Below, piece by piece: positions 25,466 to 31,901 of a stretch of DNA of 37,078 nucleotides (its first letter is position 1; each line of letters starts with the position of its first letter). Where the stretch lies: assembly GCA_028716485.1 (NCBI GenBank), contig JAQUPS010000004.1:1-37078 (forward strand), in the 5' to 3' direction. The position numbers were made by a program, and so were the translations under genes. The notes below the pieces were generated by a model. It did no database searches. It saw only the letters and a list, made by a program, of their open reading frames with translations, and had not been told where the DNA came from. Source of the DNA: Patescibacteria group bacterium (GTDB taxonomy: Bacteria > Patescibacteriota > Patescibacteriia > Patescibacteriales > WJLG01).

Positions 25466-27169
25466 ATGTTGAAAAAATCGACATTATTTTTAACTTTTAA
25501 CTTTTTACTTTTAACTTTCGCGGCTCTGCCGGCTTTGGCCGAGGAAGGGATTGTTTTTGACGGCGGCGGAGTTTCGGCCGCGCCGATGTTGGTTCAGGCG
25601 GCTGTTCAGGCTATTCCTACGGCGGTTTTAGCAACTTCAAACGCGGCCGTTGAGGCGACCGATACGCCGGCGGTTGGCGTTGATCTGGATGCCGGCGCGG
25701 CCGCCAAAGGCTATGCCTTGGCAACCGCCGATAATAAATTTACCGTTTCTTTTCCGCCCAAGTCTTTGGCTGGCGCCACTCGGATCGAAGCTCGGCTTAT
25801 TGCTGGCGATCTGCCCACGCCGTGGAAATTGGAAAAAATCAGCCCGACTTACCAATTTGATTTAAGCAACAATCCGGTTTACGACAATAAAAAGCCGATT
25901 ACTCTGACAATCGGCTATGACGGCGGCAGCCAGTATTACAAAAGAATATATTTTTACGATAAAAATTTCCAATCCTGGCGAGAATTGCCGACGATTGATG
26001 ATCCGGAAAAAAAAATCGTTACGGCCAAGATATTTTTGCCCTACGCGCAAGTGGCGGTTTTTAGCGATCCGGCCGTATTAGTTGTCGGTAAATCCAGCTG
26101 GTATGCGTATAAAAAAGGAAATTTCGCCGCCTCGGTGGATTTTCCCAAGGGTTCAAAATTGCGCGTTTATAACATCGACAACAATAAATCAGTCGATATT
26201 ACCATTAATGATTTCGGTCCGGAGCGAGATAAATTTCCCGATCGCATTTTAGATTTAGACGCGGTGGCTTTTAAAAAAATCGCGAGCCGCGGCGCCGGCG
26301 TGATCAATGTCAGGATTCAGCCGCTTTACGTGGCGCCGGATAGCAACGGCCGCGTCCTGGGGGTTTCCGAAAAAGGAGCGATGGCTGAACCGGATATCAA
26401 GGCGGCCTCGGCGATCGCCATCGACGAGCAAACCGGAAACGTGATTTGGGAAAAAAATTCTGCCGCCGTCTTGCCTTTGGCCAGCTTGTCAAAGTTGGTC
26501 GCGATTAAAGTTTTTTTCGATCAGCATCCGTCTTTGAATACGGTCGTCAGCTATAAGAAACAAGACGAATTATATAATTATCAATATTGCAAGCCGGCTG
26601 AATCAGCCAGATTGACGGTTAATGATGGCGATACGATGACCATCGGCGATCTGGTTTATTCCGCTCTGGTCGGGTCAGCCAATAATGCCGTGGAATCCTT
26701 GGTCAGAGTTTCCGGCCTTTCCCGCGATGTTTTTATCGCTCAAATGAATACTTATGCCGCCGCCATCGGCGCGACCAGCACTCATTTTATCGAACCAACC
26801 GGCCTCTCGCCGCAAAACGTGAGTACTGCCCGGGAATATGCTATAATTACCAGAGAAATATTCAAGAACCCGGTAATCCAGAAAATCAGCGTTACTCCCA
26901 AATATTCTTTTACCACCATCAACACCAAGAAGAAGCATACGCTCACTAATACCAATAATTTTATCCGCGACGGAGTTTTCGCCGCCGCCAATAATTTAAA
27001 AGTTACCGGTTCCAAAACCGGCTATCTGGACCAGTATAATTTAATGACCAGGGTGGCTGGTCCGAAAGGAGAAGCGCTGATTGCGGTGGATTTTGGCGCC
27101 ACTACCAAAATGCAAAGTCTGGCGGAAATCCAAGAGCTGATCCAATACGGCTTGAGGAAAATAAAATAA
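25466..27169 (+). CDS. RlpA-like domain fused to S11 D,D-carboxypeptidase
   Basis: The protein has 567 residues. A signal peptide ends near ALA|EE (residue 25). An Ala-rich stretch and a beta-rich domain (about 90-203) come first. A double-psi beta-barrel of the RlpA type follows (about 206-287): GKSSWYAYKKG, then LPxGT-like FPKGSKLRVYNI, then INDFGPERDKFPDRILDLD. The active-site His of RlpA transglycosylases is not seen where AAH is expected (AAS, 221-223), while the Asp of NDxGP is kept. The C-terminal half is a penicillin-binding-type S11 carboxypeptidase with SLSK (S340, K343), SAN (404-406) and KTG (517-519). It would trim the pentapeptide D-Ala. The fusion may target the enzyme to glycan strands. 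Confidence 0.88.
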   Translation: MLKKSTLFLTFNFLLLTFAALPALAEEGIVFDGGGVSAAPMLVQAAVQAIPTAVLATSNAAVEATDTPAVGVDLDAGAAAKGYALATADNKFTVSFPPKSLAGATRIEARLIAGDLPTPWKLEKISPTYQFDLSNNPVYDNKKPITLTIGYDGGSQYYKRIYFYDKNFQSWRELPTIDDPEKKIVTAKIFLPYAQVAVFSDPAVLVVGKSSWYAYKKGNFAASVDFPKGSKLRVYNIDNNKSVDITINDFGPERDKFPDRILDLDAVAFKKIASRGAGVINVRIQPLYVAPDSNGRVLGVSEKGAMAEPDIKAASAIAIDEQTGNVIWEKNSAAVLPLASLSKLVAIKVFFDQHPSLNTVVSYKKQDELYNYQYCKPAESARLTVNDGDTMTIGDLVYSALVGSANNAVESLVRVSGLSRDVFIAQMNTYAAAIGATSTHFIEPTGLSPQNVSTAREYAIITREIFKNPVIQKISVTPKYSFTTINTKKKHTLTNTNNFIRDGVFAAANNLKVTGSKTGYLDQYNLMTRVAGPKGEALIAVDFGATTKMQSLAEIQELIQYGLRKIK

Positions 27170-27184
27170 TCTGAATTTACGAAA

Positions 27185-27200
27185 TCCGCTGGCTGGCGGA
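27185..27200. repeat. small GC hairpin, possible stem-T-stem relative
   Basis: TCCGC (27185-27189) and GCGGA (27196-27200) pair around TGGCTG. Its reverse complement has the CGCCAG/AGCGGAT core seen in the 29-nt hairpins. The relation is tentative. Confidence 0.4.
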
Positions 27201-27219
27201 CTGAATACCGCGGACTTTT

Positions 27220-27350
27220 AAAATCCGAAATCCTAAACTCTAAATTCTAAACAAATTCGAAATCCAAATGACAAAAATTAAAAACGTTTTGAATTTTGGA
27301 TTTTGAACATTTGAATTTGTTTCGGATTTAGGATTTAGTGCTTCGAATTT
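27220..27350. repeat. 7-nt-periodic inverted repeat before ftsE
   Basis: The left arm (27220-27266) reads AAATCCG, AAATCCT, AAACTCT and AAATTCT in heptamer register. The right arm (27287-27350) carries GAATTTG, TTTCGGA and TTTAGGA. It occupies most of the 189-bp gap and closely resembles 12677-12819. Confidence 0.8.
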
Positions 27351-27358
27351 AATTTATT

Positions 27359-28039
27359 ATGATAAAATTATTTAACGTCTACAAATCTTATACTCCCGAA
27401 ATTCAAGTCCTAAAGGACGTGAATTTACATATCAAACCGGGCGAATTCGTTTCCATCGTCGGCGTGTCCGGTTCGGGCAAGACCACTCTGGTCAAAGCGA
27501 TGATCGGCGAAGAAAAGATTAATGAAGGAAAGATAGTGGTCGGCGGCTGGGATATCACTGATATCGGCAATAAAGAAGTGCCATACCTGCGCCGGCAAAT
27601 CGGCGTGATTTTTCAGGATTTTAAATTATTGCCCAAAAAAACTTTGTTTGAAAATACGGCTTTTGCCTTGGAAGTCTGCGGCCAATCTTCAAAAAGGATC
27701 AGAGATATCATTCCTCGCGTCATGAAAATCGTCGGGCTGGAAGATAAGATGGATCGCTATCCGCACGAAGTTTCCGGCGGAGAAAAACAGCGCGCCGCCA
27801 TCGCCCGCGCCTTGGTACACAGCCCGAAAGTGCTTTTGGCTGATGAGCCGACCGGTAATCTGGATGCCATCAATGCAAACGAGATCATCGACTTGCTTTC
27901 GCACATCAATAAGTTCGGCACGACCGTTGTTTTGGTCAGCCATAACAAAGAGATCGTCAACCGCCTCAACAGAAGAGTGATCACCATCGATAATGGCAGC
28001 ATTGTCAGCGACCGGGAGAGAGGAAAGTATCTATTATAA
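27359..28039 (+). CDS. ftsE: cell division ATP-binding protein FtsE
   Basis: The protein has 226 residues, the usual FtsE length. Walker A GVSGSGKTT (about 36-44), Q-loop VIFQDFKLLP (about 83-92), signature VSGGEKQR (about 138-145) and Walker [13 protein letters not shown] are present. FtsE with FtsX forms an ABC-type complex that does not transport but drives peptidoglycan hydrolases at the septum. The ftsX gene follows after 78 bases. The phrase RRQIGVIFQDFKLLP is typical of FtsE rather than other LolD-like ATPases. Confidence 0.93.
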   Translation: MIKLFNVYKSYTPEIQVLKDVNLHIKPGEFVSIVGVSGSGKTTLVKAMIGEEKINEGKIVVGGWDITDIGNKEVPYLRRQIGVIFQDFKLLPKKTLFENTAFALEVCGQSSKRIRDIIPRVMKIVGLEDKMDRYPHEVSGGEKQRAAIARALVHSPKVLLADEPTGNLDAINANEIIDLLSHINKFGTTVVLVSHNKEIVNRLNRRVITIDNGSIVSDRERGKYLL

Positions 28040-28056
28040 TTGCGAATTTAAATTTA

Positions 28057-28103
28057 TTCCCCTCCCCAGGAGGGGTGGTTGCGCCTCGCAACCGGGGTGG
28101 GTT
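28057..28103. repeat. two-hairpin REP-like element (copy A, ftsE-ftsX gap)
   Basis: Hairpin 1 is CCCCTCC (28059-28065)/GGAGGGG (28069-28075). Hairpin 2 is GGTTGCG (28077-28083)/CGCAACC (28087-28093). GGGGTGGG follows. It starts 17 bases after the ftsE stop and ends 14 bases before the ftsX ATG. Confidence 0.85.
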
Positions 28104-28117
28104 TCTTTAAATACTAT

Positions 28118-29032
28118 ATGTTTTTTCTTTCGCTTTATCGAATTATTAAATTCAGCCTGCAAGACCTTAGCAGGAATATCTGGCTGTCGATCGTCACAGT
28201 CATGATTTTGATTTTGGCGCTTTTTTCCATAAATATGCTGTTGGTGGTCAAAGTGATCGGCGATGCCGCCGTTGGCGCGATAAAAGACAAAATCGACATC
28301 AGCCTTTATCTTAAACCCGATGCCGATGAAACCGCAATCGCTGCTTTAAAAGCGCAGTTGGGAAATTTAAGCGAAGTGAAGTCGGTCACCTATGTTTCTA
28401 AGGAAGAAGCGCTGAATATTTTTCAGCAAAACAACAGCGACAATCCGGAAATTTTGCAGGCCTTGCGCGAACTGGGGAAAAATCCGCTGACACCCACCTT
28501 GATCATCCAGCCGAAAAACGCCGATTTAATCGATAATCTGACTCACGAATTGGATCGTGTTGACAGCAGTATTATCGACTCCCGAAATTTTACCGATTAC
28601 AAAACTATGCTGGATAAGATAAACGCCGTAACTGACAAAGTCACCAAGGCCGGCCTGATTTTGAGCGCCATTTTTATTTTCATCACCTTGATGGTTATCT
28701 TTAACGCCATCCGCGTCGCTATCTACACGCATAATATGGAAATAAATATTATGCGCCTGGTCGGAGCGCCCAACTCTTTCATCTATTTGCCGTTTTTGGT
28801 CTCCGGGCTTTTTTACACCCTGTTCGGCGTCTTGATTATTATTTTGCTGTTTTATCCGTTTTTAAGCTTATTGCAGCCGTATCTGGAAGCGTTTTTCGTC
28901 GGCTATAATATCAACCTGGTTGATTATTTCAATCGCCATTTCCTGGAAATTTTCGGCGGCGAATTTATCGGGATTGCCGCGATAAATATCCTGGCCGGCT
29001 GGTGGGCCGCCCGCCGCTACGCGCAAGCCTAA
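28118..29032 (+). CDS. ftsX: cell division protein FtsX
   Basis: The protein has 304 residues from ATG 28118. A TTG at 28079 in the same frame would add 13 residues encoded by the inserted repeat and is unlikely. A first membrane helix (about 22-45) is followed by an extracellular domain (about 46-150) with the SEVKSVTYVSKEEAL stretch typical of FtsX. Three membrane helices end the protein. EINIMRLVGAPNSFIYLPF (about 207-225) is the coupling region. The extracellular domain would contact and activate a hydrolase; the nearest candidate is the coiled-coil transglycosylase at 30338-31681. No Shine-Dalgarno is visible. Confidence 0.93.
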   Translation: MFFLSLYRIIKFSLQDLSRNIWLSIVTVMILILALFSINMLLVVKVIGDAAVGAIKDKIDISLYLKPDADETAIAALKAQLGNLSEVKSVTYVSKEEALNIFQQNNSDNPEILQALRELGKNPLTPTLIIQPKNADLIDNLTHELDRVDSSIIDSRNFTDYKTMLDKINAVTDKVTKAGLILSAIFIFITLMVIFNAIRVAIYTHNMEINIMRLVGAPNSFIYLPFLVSGLFYTLFGVLIIILLFYPFLSLLQPYLEAFFVGYNINLVDYFNRHFLEIFGGEFIGIAAINILAGWWAARRYAQA

Positions 29033-29035
29033 ATC

Positions 29036-29060
29036 AATTAAAAATTAAAAGTTAAAAATT
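29036..29060. repeat. short AT heptamer array
   Basis: Nearly identical to the gap sequence at 14177-14214, with AAAAATT-type words directly after the ftsX stop. Confidence 0.45.
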
Positions 29061-29066
29061 GGTTCC

Positions 29067-29095
29067 GTCGCAGTCTCCCGCCAGGGGACTGCGAC
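29067..29095. repeat. 29-nt stem-T-stem hairpin (copy 2)
   Basis: GTCGCAGTC (29067-29075) pairs with GACTGCGAC (29087-29095). After an unpaired T, CCC pairs with GGG around GCCA. Same length and layout as 3720-3748, with different outer stem sequence that keeps pairing. Confidence 0.75.
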
Positions 29096-29108
29096 GTTTA
29101 GTAAGTTT

Positions 29109-29744
29109 ATGAAGAGAAAAATTTTGCCGCAAAAATTTTTCACTCGTCCGGCTCTGCAAGTCGCCCGCGATTTGCTGGGGAAGTTTTTGATAAGAGAATT
29201 CCCCTCCCCGGGAGGGGTGGACGCGCCGCGCGGACGGGGTGGGTTAAAACAAATTGCCTTGATGATCACCGAAGTCGAAGCCTATGACGGTCCGCGCGAC
29301 AAAGCCTCGCATGCTTCGCGGGGTGAAACGCGCCGCAACGCGATTATGTTCGGAGCGGGCGGATATTTTTATGTCTATCTTTGCTATGGTATGTACGAAA
29401 TGCTCAATATCGTTACCGGCGCAAAAGATTATCCCGCCGCCATCTTGCTCCGTAGCGCCATAATTAATTTCCCTCTAATAAGAGGGGTGGACTGCCGCCG
29501 CGGCAGGACGGGGTGTGTCACGGATAATATGGTTCTCGACGGTCCGGGCAAGCTCACCCGCTTCTTGAAGATTGATCACAGTTTCAATAAAAAGCCGGCT
29601 GACAAATCCACCAGCCTCTGGTTCGAAGACCGCGGCGTAAAAATTCCGGACAAGATGATAAGGCGCGCGCCCCGCATCGGCGTCGCCTACGCCGGCCCGA
29701 TCTGGTCCAAGAAAAAATACCGTTTCTTTTTGACAAAAACTTAA
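29109..29744 (+). CDS. mpg: 3-methyladenine DNA glycosylase with two in-frame repeat insertions
   Basis: The protein has 211 residues and belongs to the AAG/MPG family of alkyl-base glycosylases. Recognised parts are ARDLLGKFLIR, the catalytic-Glu motif ITEVEAYDGP followed by SHASRGETRRNAIMF, YVYLCYGMYEMLNIVTG, DGPGKLTRFL and PRIGVAYAG. Two segments are foreign to the family: residues about 31-47 (starting FPSPGG) and about 121-138 (starting FPLIRG). Both are translated from copies of the two-hairpin repeat in the same frame, and both lie in loops between conserved strands, so activity may be kept. It probably initiates base-excision repair of 3-methyladenine and hypoxanthine. Confidence 0.9.
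   Translation: MKRKILPQKFFTRPALQVARDLLGKFLIREFPSPGGVDAPRGRGGLKQIALMITEVEAYDGPRDKASHASRGETRRNAIMFGAGGYFYVYLCYGMYEMLNIVTGAKDYPAAILLRSAIINFPLIRGVDCRRGRTGCVTDNMVLDGPGKLTRFLKIDHSFNKKPADKSTSLWFEDRGVKIPDKMIRRAPRIGVAYAGPIWSKKKYRFFLTKT
29199..29245. repeat. two-hairpin REP-like element (copy B, inside mpg)
   Basis: Hairpin 1 is CCCCTCC (29201-29207)/GGAGGGG (29211-29217). Hairpin 2 is CGCG/CGCG around CCG (29222-29232), closed by GGA/GAC with tandem G-A mismatches. GACGGGGTGGGTT ends it. It has no stop in any of the three forward frames. Confidence 0.88.
29468..29518. repeat. two-hairpin REP-like element (copy C, inside mpg)
   Basis: Hairpin 1 is CCCTCT (29471-29476)/AGAGGG (29481-29486) with a different stem and loop. 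Hairpin 2 is CTGCCG/CGGCAG around CCG (29492-29506), closed by GGA/GAC. GGACGGGGTG follows. The second hairpin stem differs from copy B but stays fully paired. Confidence 0.85.
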
Positions 29745-29764
29745 AAATAACCTATATTTTAAGC

Positions 29765-29790
29765 AAGCGCCGCCAATCAGGTGCTTTTAT
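29765..29790 (+). terminator. probable terminator after mpg
   Basis: AAGCGCC (29765-29771) pairs with GGTGCTT (29780-29786) with one G-T pair, then TTATTAT. Moderate strength. Confidence 0.6.
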
Positions 29791-29817
29791 TATAATGAAC
29801 GGATAAGCAAAAACTAT

Positions 29818-29875
29818 AAATCGTAAATCTGAAATCGAAAATCGTCGAACCTCCTTCGTCCCGCTTGGGCGGGAC
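29818..29875. repeat. heptamer array plus GTCCCGC hairpin
   Basis: Heptamer-like words (AAATCTG, AAATCGA, AAATCGT) lead into a perfect GTCCCGC (29858-29864)/GCGGGAC (29869-29875) hairpin 15 bases before the tRNA-Gln gene. Confidence 0.5.
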
Positions 29876-29889
29876 TTCGGCGGTCGCAG

Positions 29890-29960
29890 TGGGGGATCGT
29901 CCAACGGTAGGACAGCAGCCTTTGGAGCTGTTTATCATGGTTCGAATCCATGTCCCCCAG
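29890..29960 (+). tRNA. tRNA-Gln (TTG)
   Basis: Acceptor TGGGGGA pairs with TCCCCCA, D stem GTCC/GGAC, anticodon stem GCAGC/GCTGT with loop CTTTGGA (anticodon TTG), and T stem CATGG/CCATG with loop TTCGAAT. The discriminator base is G and CCA is not encoded. Its last 16 bases plus one are repeated exactly at 30054-30070. Confidence 0.95.
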
Positions 29961-30070
29961 CTTGTAACATAAAACTGGCCAAAAAGGCCAGTTTTATGTT
30001 ACAATTTGAGAAATGGATGAGAAGTTTATGACCCGCAACGAAGCGGAGGGGTAAATCCATGTCCCCCAGC
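29945..30070. repeat. 17-bp direct repeat of the tRNA-Gln 3' end
   Basis: AATCCATGTCCCCCAGC occurs at 29945-29961 (inside the tRNA) and at 30054-30070, 109 bases apart. Such 3'-end copies are typical footprints of integration at tRNA genes, but no integrase gene is present. Confidence 0.7.
29962..30004 (+). terminator. long perfect hairpin, tRNA terminator
   Basis: A perfect 19-bp stem (29962-29980 with 29986-30004) has an AAAAA loop. The top is AAAACTGGCC/GGCCAGTTTT, so the T-rich right arm can terminate the tRNA transcript. The A/T-rich base makes it readable from both strands. Confidence 0.85.
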
Positions 30071-30085
30071 ATATAAAATAAAAAT

Positions 30086-30247
30086 ATGGATAAAAAAATC
30101 GTGATGATTGGAATGGTTATCGGCTCATTTGCCGGCGGTTATCTGCCGACGCTTTGGGGCGCCGGAGTTTTTTCTTACACTTCGGTGATCGGCGGATTTG
30201 TCGGCGGTATTATCGGTATCTGGGCTTCCTATAAGCTTGTCAGATAA
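30086..30247 (+). CDS. small 53-residue membrane protein
   Basis: An ATG at 30086 opens 53 codons ending with TAA 30245-30247. The product has two Gly-rich hydrophobic helices (about 5-20 and 33-47) separated by LPTLWGAG and ends in a basic KLVR. GxxG patterns (IGSFAGG, IGGFVGGIIG) suggest tight helix packing, similar in size and feel to GlsB/YeaQ-like proteins, but no family is claimed. A strong terminator follows the stop. It starts 15 bases after the tRNA-derived repeat. Confidence 0.65.
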   Translation: MDKKIVMIGMVIGSFAGGYLPTLWGAGVFSYTSVIGGFVGGIIGIWASYKLVR

Positions 30248-30271
30248 GGCGGAAATTTAAATTGATTATTC

Positions 30272-30299
30272 AAGCCCTCTGGTCGGGGCTTTTTTGTTT
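30272..30299 (+). terminator. rho-independent terminator
   Basis: AAGCCC (30272-30277) pairs with GGGCTT (30286-30291), followed by a T-run interrupted by one G. Confidence 0.85.
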
Positions 30300-30322
30300 G
30301 GCAAGGTTTTTTCCGGATAAAA

Positions 30323-30331
30323 TGTTATAAT
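30323..30331 (+). promoter_or_regulatory. extended -10 giving a leaderless message
   Basis: TGTTATAAT (hexamer 30326-30331) ends 6 bases before ATG 30338, so transcription would start at or next to the start codon. Confidence 0.65.
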
Positions 30332-30337
30332 GATAAT

Positions 30338-31681
30338 ATGACCGGGAAAAATGTAATTTTTTGGCTAATTTTGGTTTTGGCGCTGCCGTGTTTTTTGTTC
30401 GGCTCAAAAACTTCCGCCGATATTTATACCGATCAGATCGTCGCGGTGGACGCGCAACGGGCGGCGCTGCAAAAACAGCTGGCCGATATTGAAAGCCAAA
30501 TCGCCCAATATAATAAGGATTTGACCAAGATCGGCGCGCAGAAAAACACTTTGGCCAATAAGATAAAGCAATTAAAAATAAAGCAGGCGCAATTGGCTTT
30601 GCAGATCCAACAAATGACTCTGCGCCTGGAAGATGTCCAAATTCAGCTGCTGCAGAATCAGGCCGACGCGCTGCTGAATAAAAATAAAATATCAGTCTTG
30701 AAAGATCAGTTGGCGGTGATAATCAAGCAGATGTGGAAGCTGGATCGCTATTCGTCGCTGGATATTTTGATTTCTTCGGAAAATATTTCCAGCTTTTATG
30801 ATCGGCTGCGCAGTTTTGAAGTTGTCGGCGAAGGTCTGGGGCAGCTTTTGCAATCGCTGAAAATCGCCGAAAGGAATTTGCAGAATACGCAAGAACAGTT
30901 GGCGGCTAAGCAGGAGGAAGAACAGAATTATGTACAAATCGTCAGTCTGCAAAAAAGTCAATTGAGTTTGAATTTGCAAGATCAGAATACTTTACTGGCG
31001 CAAACCAAGGGCAAGGAGGCGAATTATCAGGCGATGTTAAAGCAGAGCAAGGCGGCCGCGGCGGAAATCCGCAATCGTATTTACAGTTTGATTGAAGTCA
31101 GCCAGCAGATAACTTTTGGCCAGGCGGTAGCGATCGCTACTTGGGCGGGCGGACAGACCGGAGTGCGTCCGGCAATGTTGTTGGCGATTTTAACGCAGGA
31201 ATCAAATTTGGGAAAAAATGTCGGCACTTGCAACCGGCAGGGCGACCCGCCTTCTAAAAGCTATAAAGTAGTAATGAAACCGGATCGCGACATCCAGCCG
31301 TTTCTGCAAATCACCAGCGAGCTGGGGCGCAATCCCGATATCACGCCGGTTTCTTGTCCGATGAAAAGCAAAAGCGGCGCGCAGATCGGCTGGGGCGGCG
31401 CGATGGGTCCGGCGCAATTCATTCCTTCGACTTGGCTGGGTTATCGAAATAAAATTACGGCAATCACCGACAAGGCAGCCGACCCTTGGGATATCCGTGA
31501 CGCTTTTTTAGCCGCGTCGCTTAAATTGGCGGCTGACGGCGGAACAAGTAAGGCGGGGGAATGGGCGGCGGCGATGAAATATTTTTCCGGCTCGACTAAT
31601 GTCGCTTATCGTTTTTACGGCGACAATGTCGTGGCTACGGCGGCGAAATATCAGGCGGATATTGATCAGATTAATCAGTAG
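30338..31681 (+). CDS. coiled-coil lytic transglycosylase, candidate FtsEX effector
   Basis: The protein has 447 residues. A signal peptide ends near TSA|DIY (residue 27). Residues about 32-262 form a long coiled coil rich in Gln, Leu and Lys, like the N-terminal parts of EnvC, PcsB and CwlO. The C-terminal domain (about 265-447) is SLT-like: AILTQESNLG puts the catalytic Glu at residue 288, and GAMGPAQFIPSTW (354-366) is the MltB/Slt motif. In known FtsEX partners the coiled coil is joined to LytM, CHAP or NlpC/P60 domains; here it would be a transglycosylase. ftsX ends 1.3 kb upstream. The FtsEX link is inference; the enzyme class is well supported. Confidence 0.88.
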   Translation: MTGKNVIFWLILVLALPCFLFGSKTSADIYTDQIVAVDAQRAALQKQLADIESQIAQYNKDLTKIGAQKNTLANKIKQLKIKQAQLALQIQQMTLRLEDVQIQLLQNQADALLNKNKISVLKDQLAVIIKQMWKLDRYSSLDILISSENISSFYDRLRSFEVVGEGLGQLLQSLKIAERNLQNTQEQLAAKQEEEQNYVQIVSLQKSQLSLNLQDQNTLLAQTKGKEANYQAMLKQSKAAAAEIRNRIYSLIEVSQQITFGQAVAIATWAGGQTGVRPAMLLAILTQESNLGKNVGTCNRQGDPPSKSYKVVMKPDRDIQPFLQITSELGRNPDITPVSCPMKSKSGAQIGWGGAMGPAQFIPSTWLGYRNKITAITDKAADPWDIRDAFLAASLKLAADGGTSKAGEWAAAMKYFSGSTNVAYRFYGDNVVATAAKYQADIDQINQ

Positions 31682-31880
31682 GCACGTAACACGTAACAGC
31701 ATCTCCCAGTAACTCTAATACGTAGGAAGAAAAATTAATTCGTCAGGTCAATTTTTGGCAGACTGTGGGTTATGAATAAAGTTGATTTGCAGAAGAATTT
31801 TTTTTACCCAATGTGTTATGAGTTATGTGTTACGAGAAATCGGTTGATAATCTCCGACCAATGTGTTATCGTAATTAAAT
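31682..31880. repeat. 7-nt-periodic inverted repeat, GTAACAC theme
   Basis: The gap 31682-31901 holds no gene. The left arm (31682-31699) has CACGTAA twice in tandem. The right arm (31811-31834) has TGTGTTA, TGAGTTA and TGTGTTA in strict 7-nt register. CCAATGTGTTAT recurs at 31808-31819 and 31858-31869. Confidence 0.75.
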
Positions 31881-31901
31881 AATTATTATATACAAAATAG
31901 C

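Noticed and set aside
28079-28117. TTG start for ftsX
   Set aside because: It lies inside the inserted repeat. ATG 28118 gives the usual FtsX N-terminus.
30005-30070. A second tRNA downstream of tRNA-Gln
   Set aside because: Only the 3' T-arm and acceptor strand are copied. No D arm or anticodon arm can be folded.
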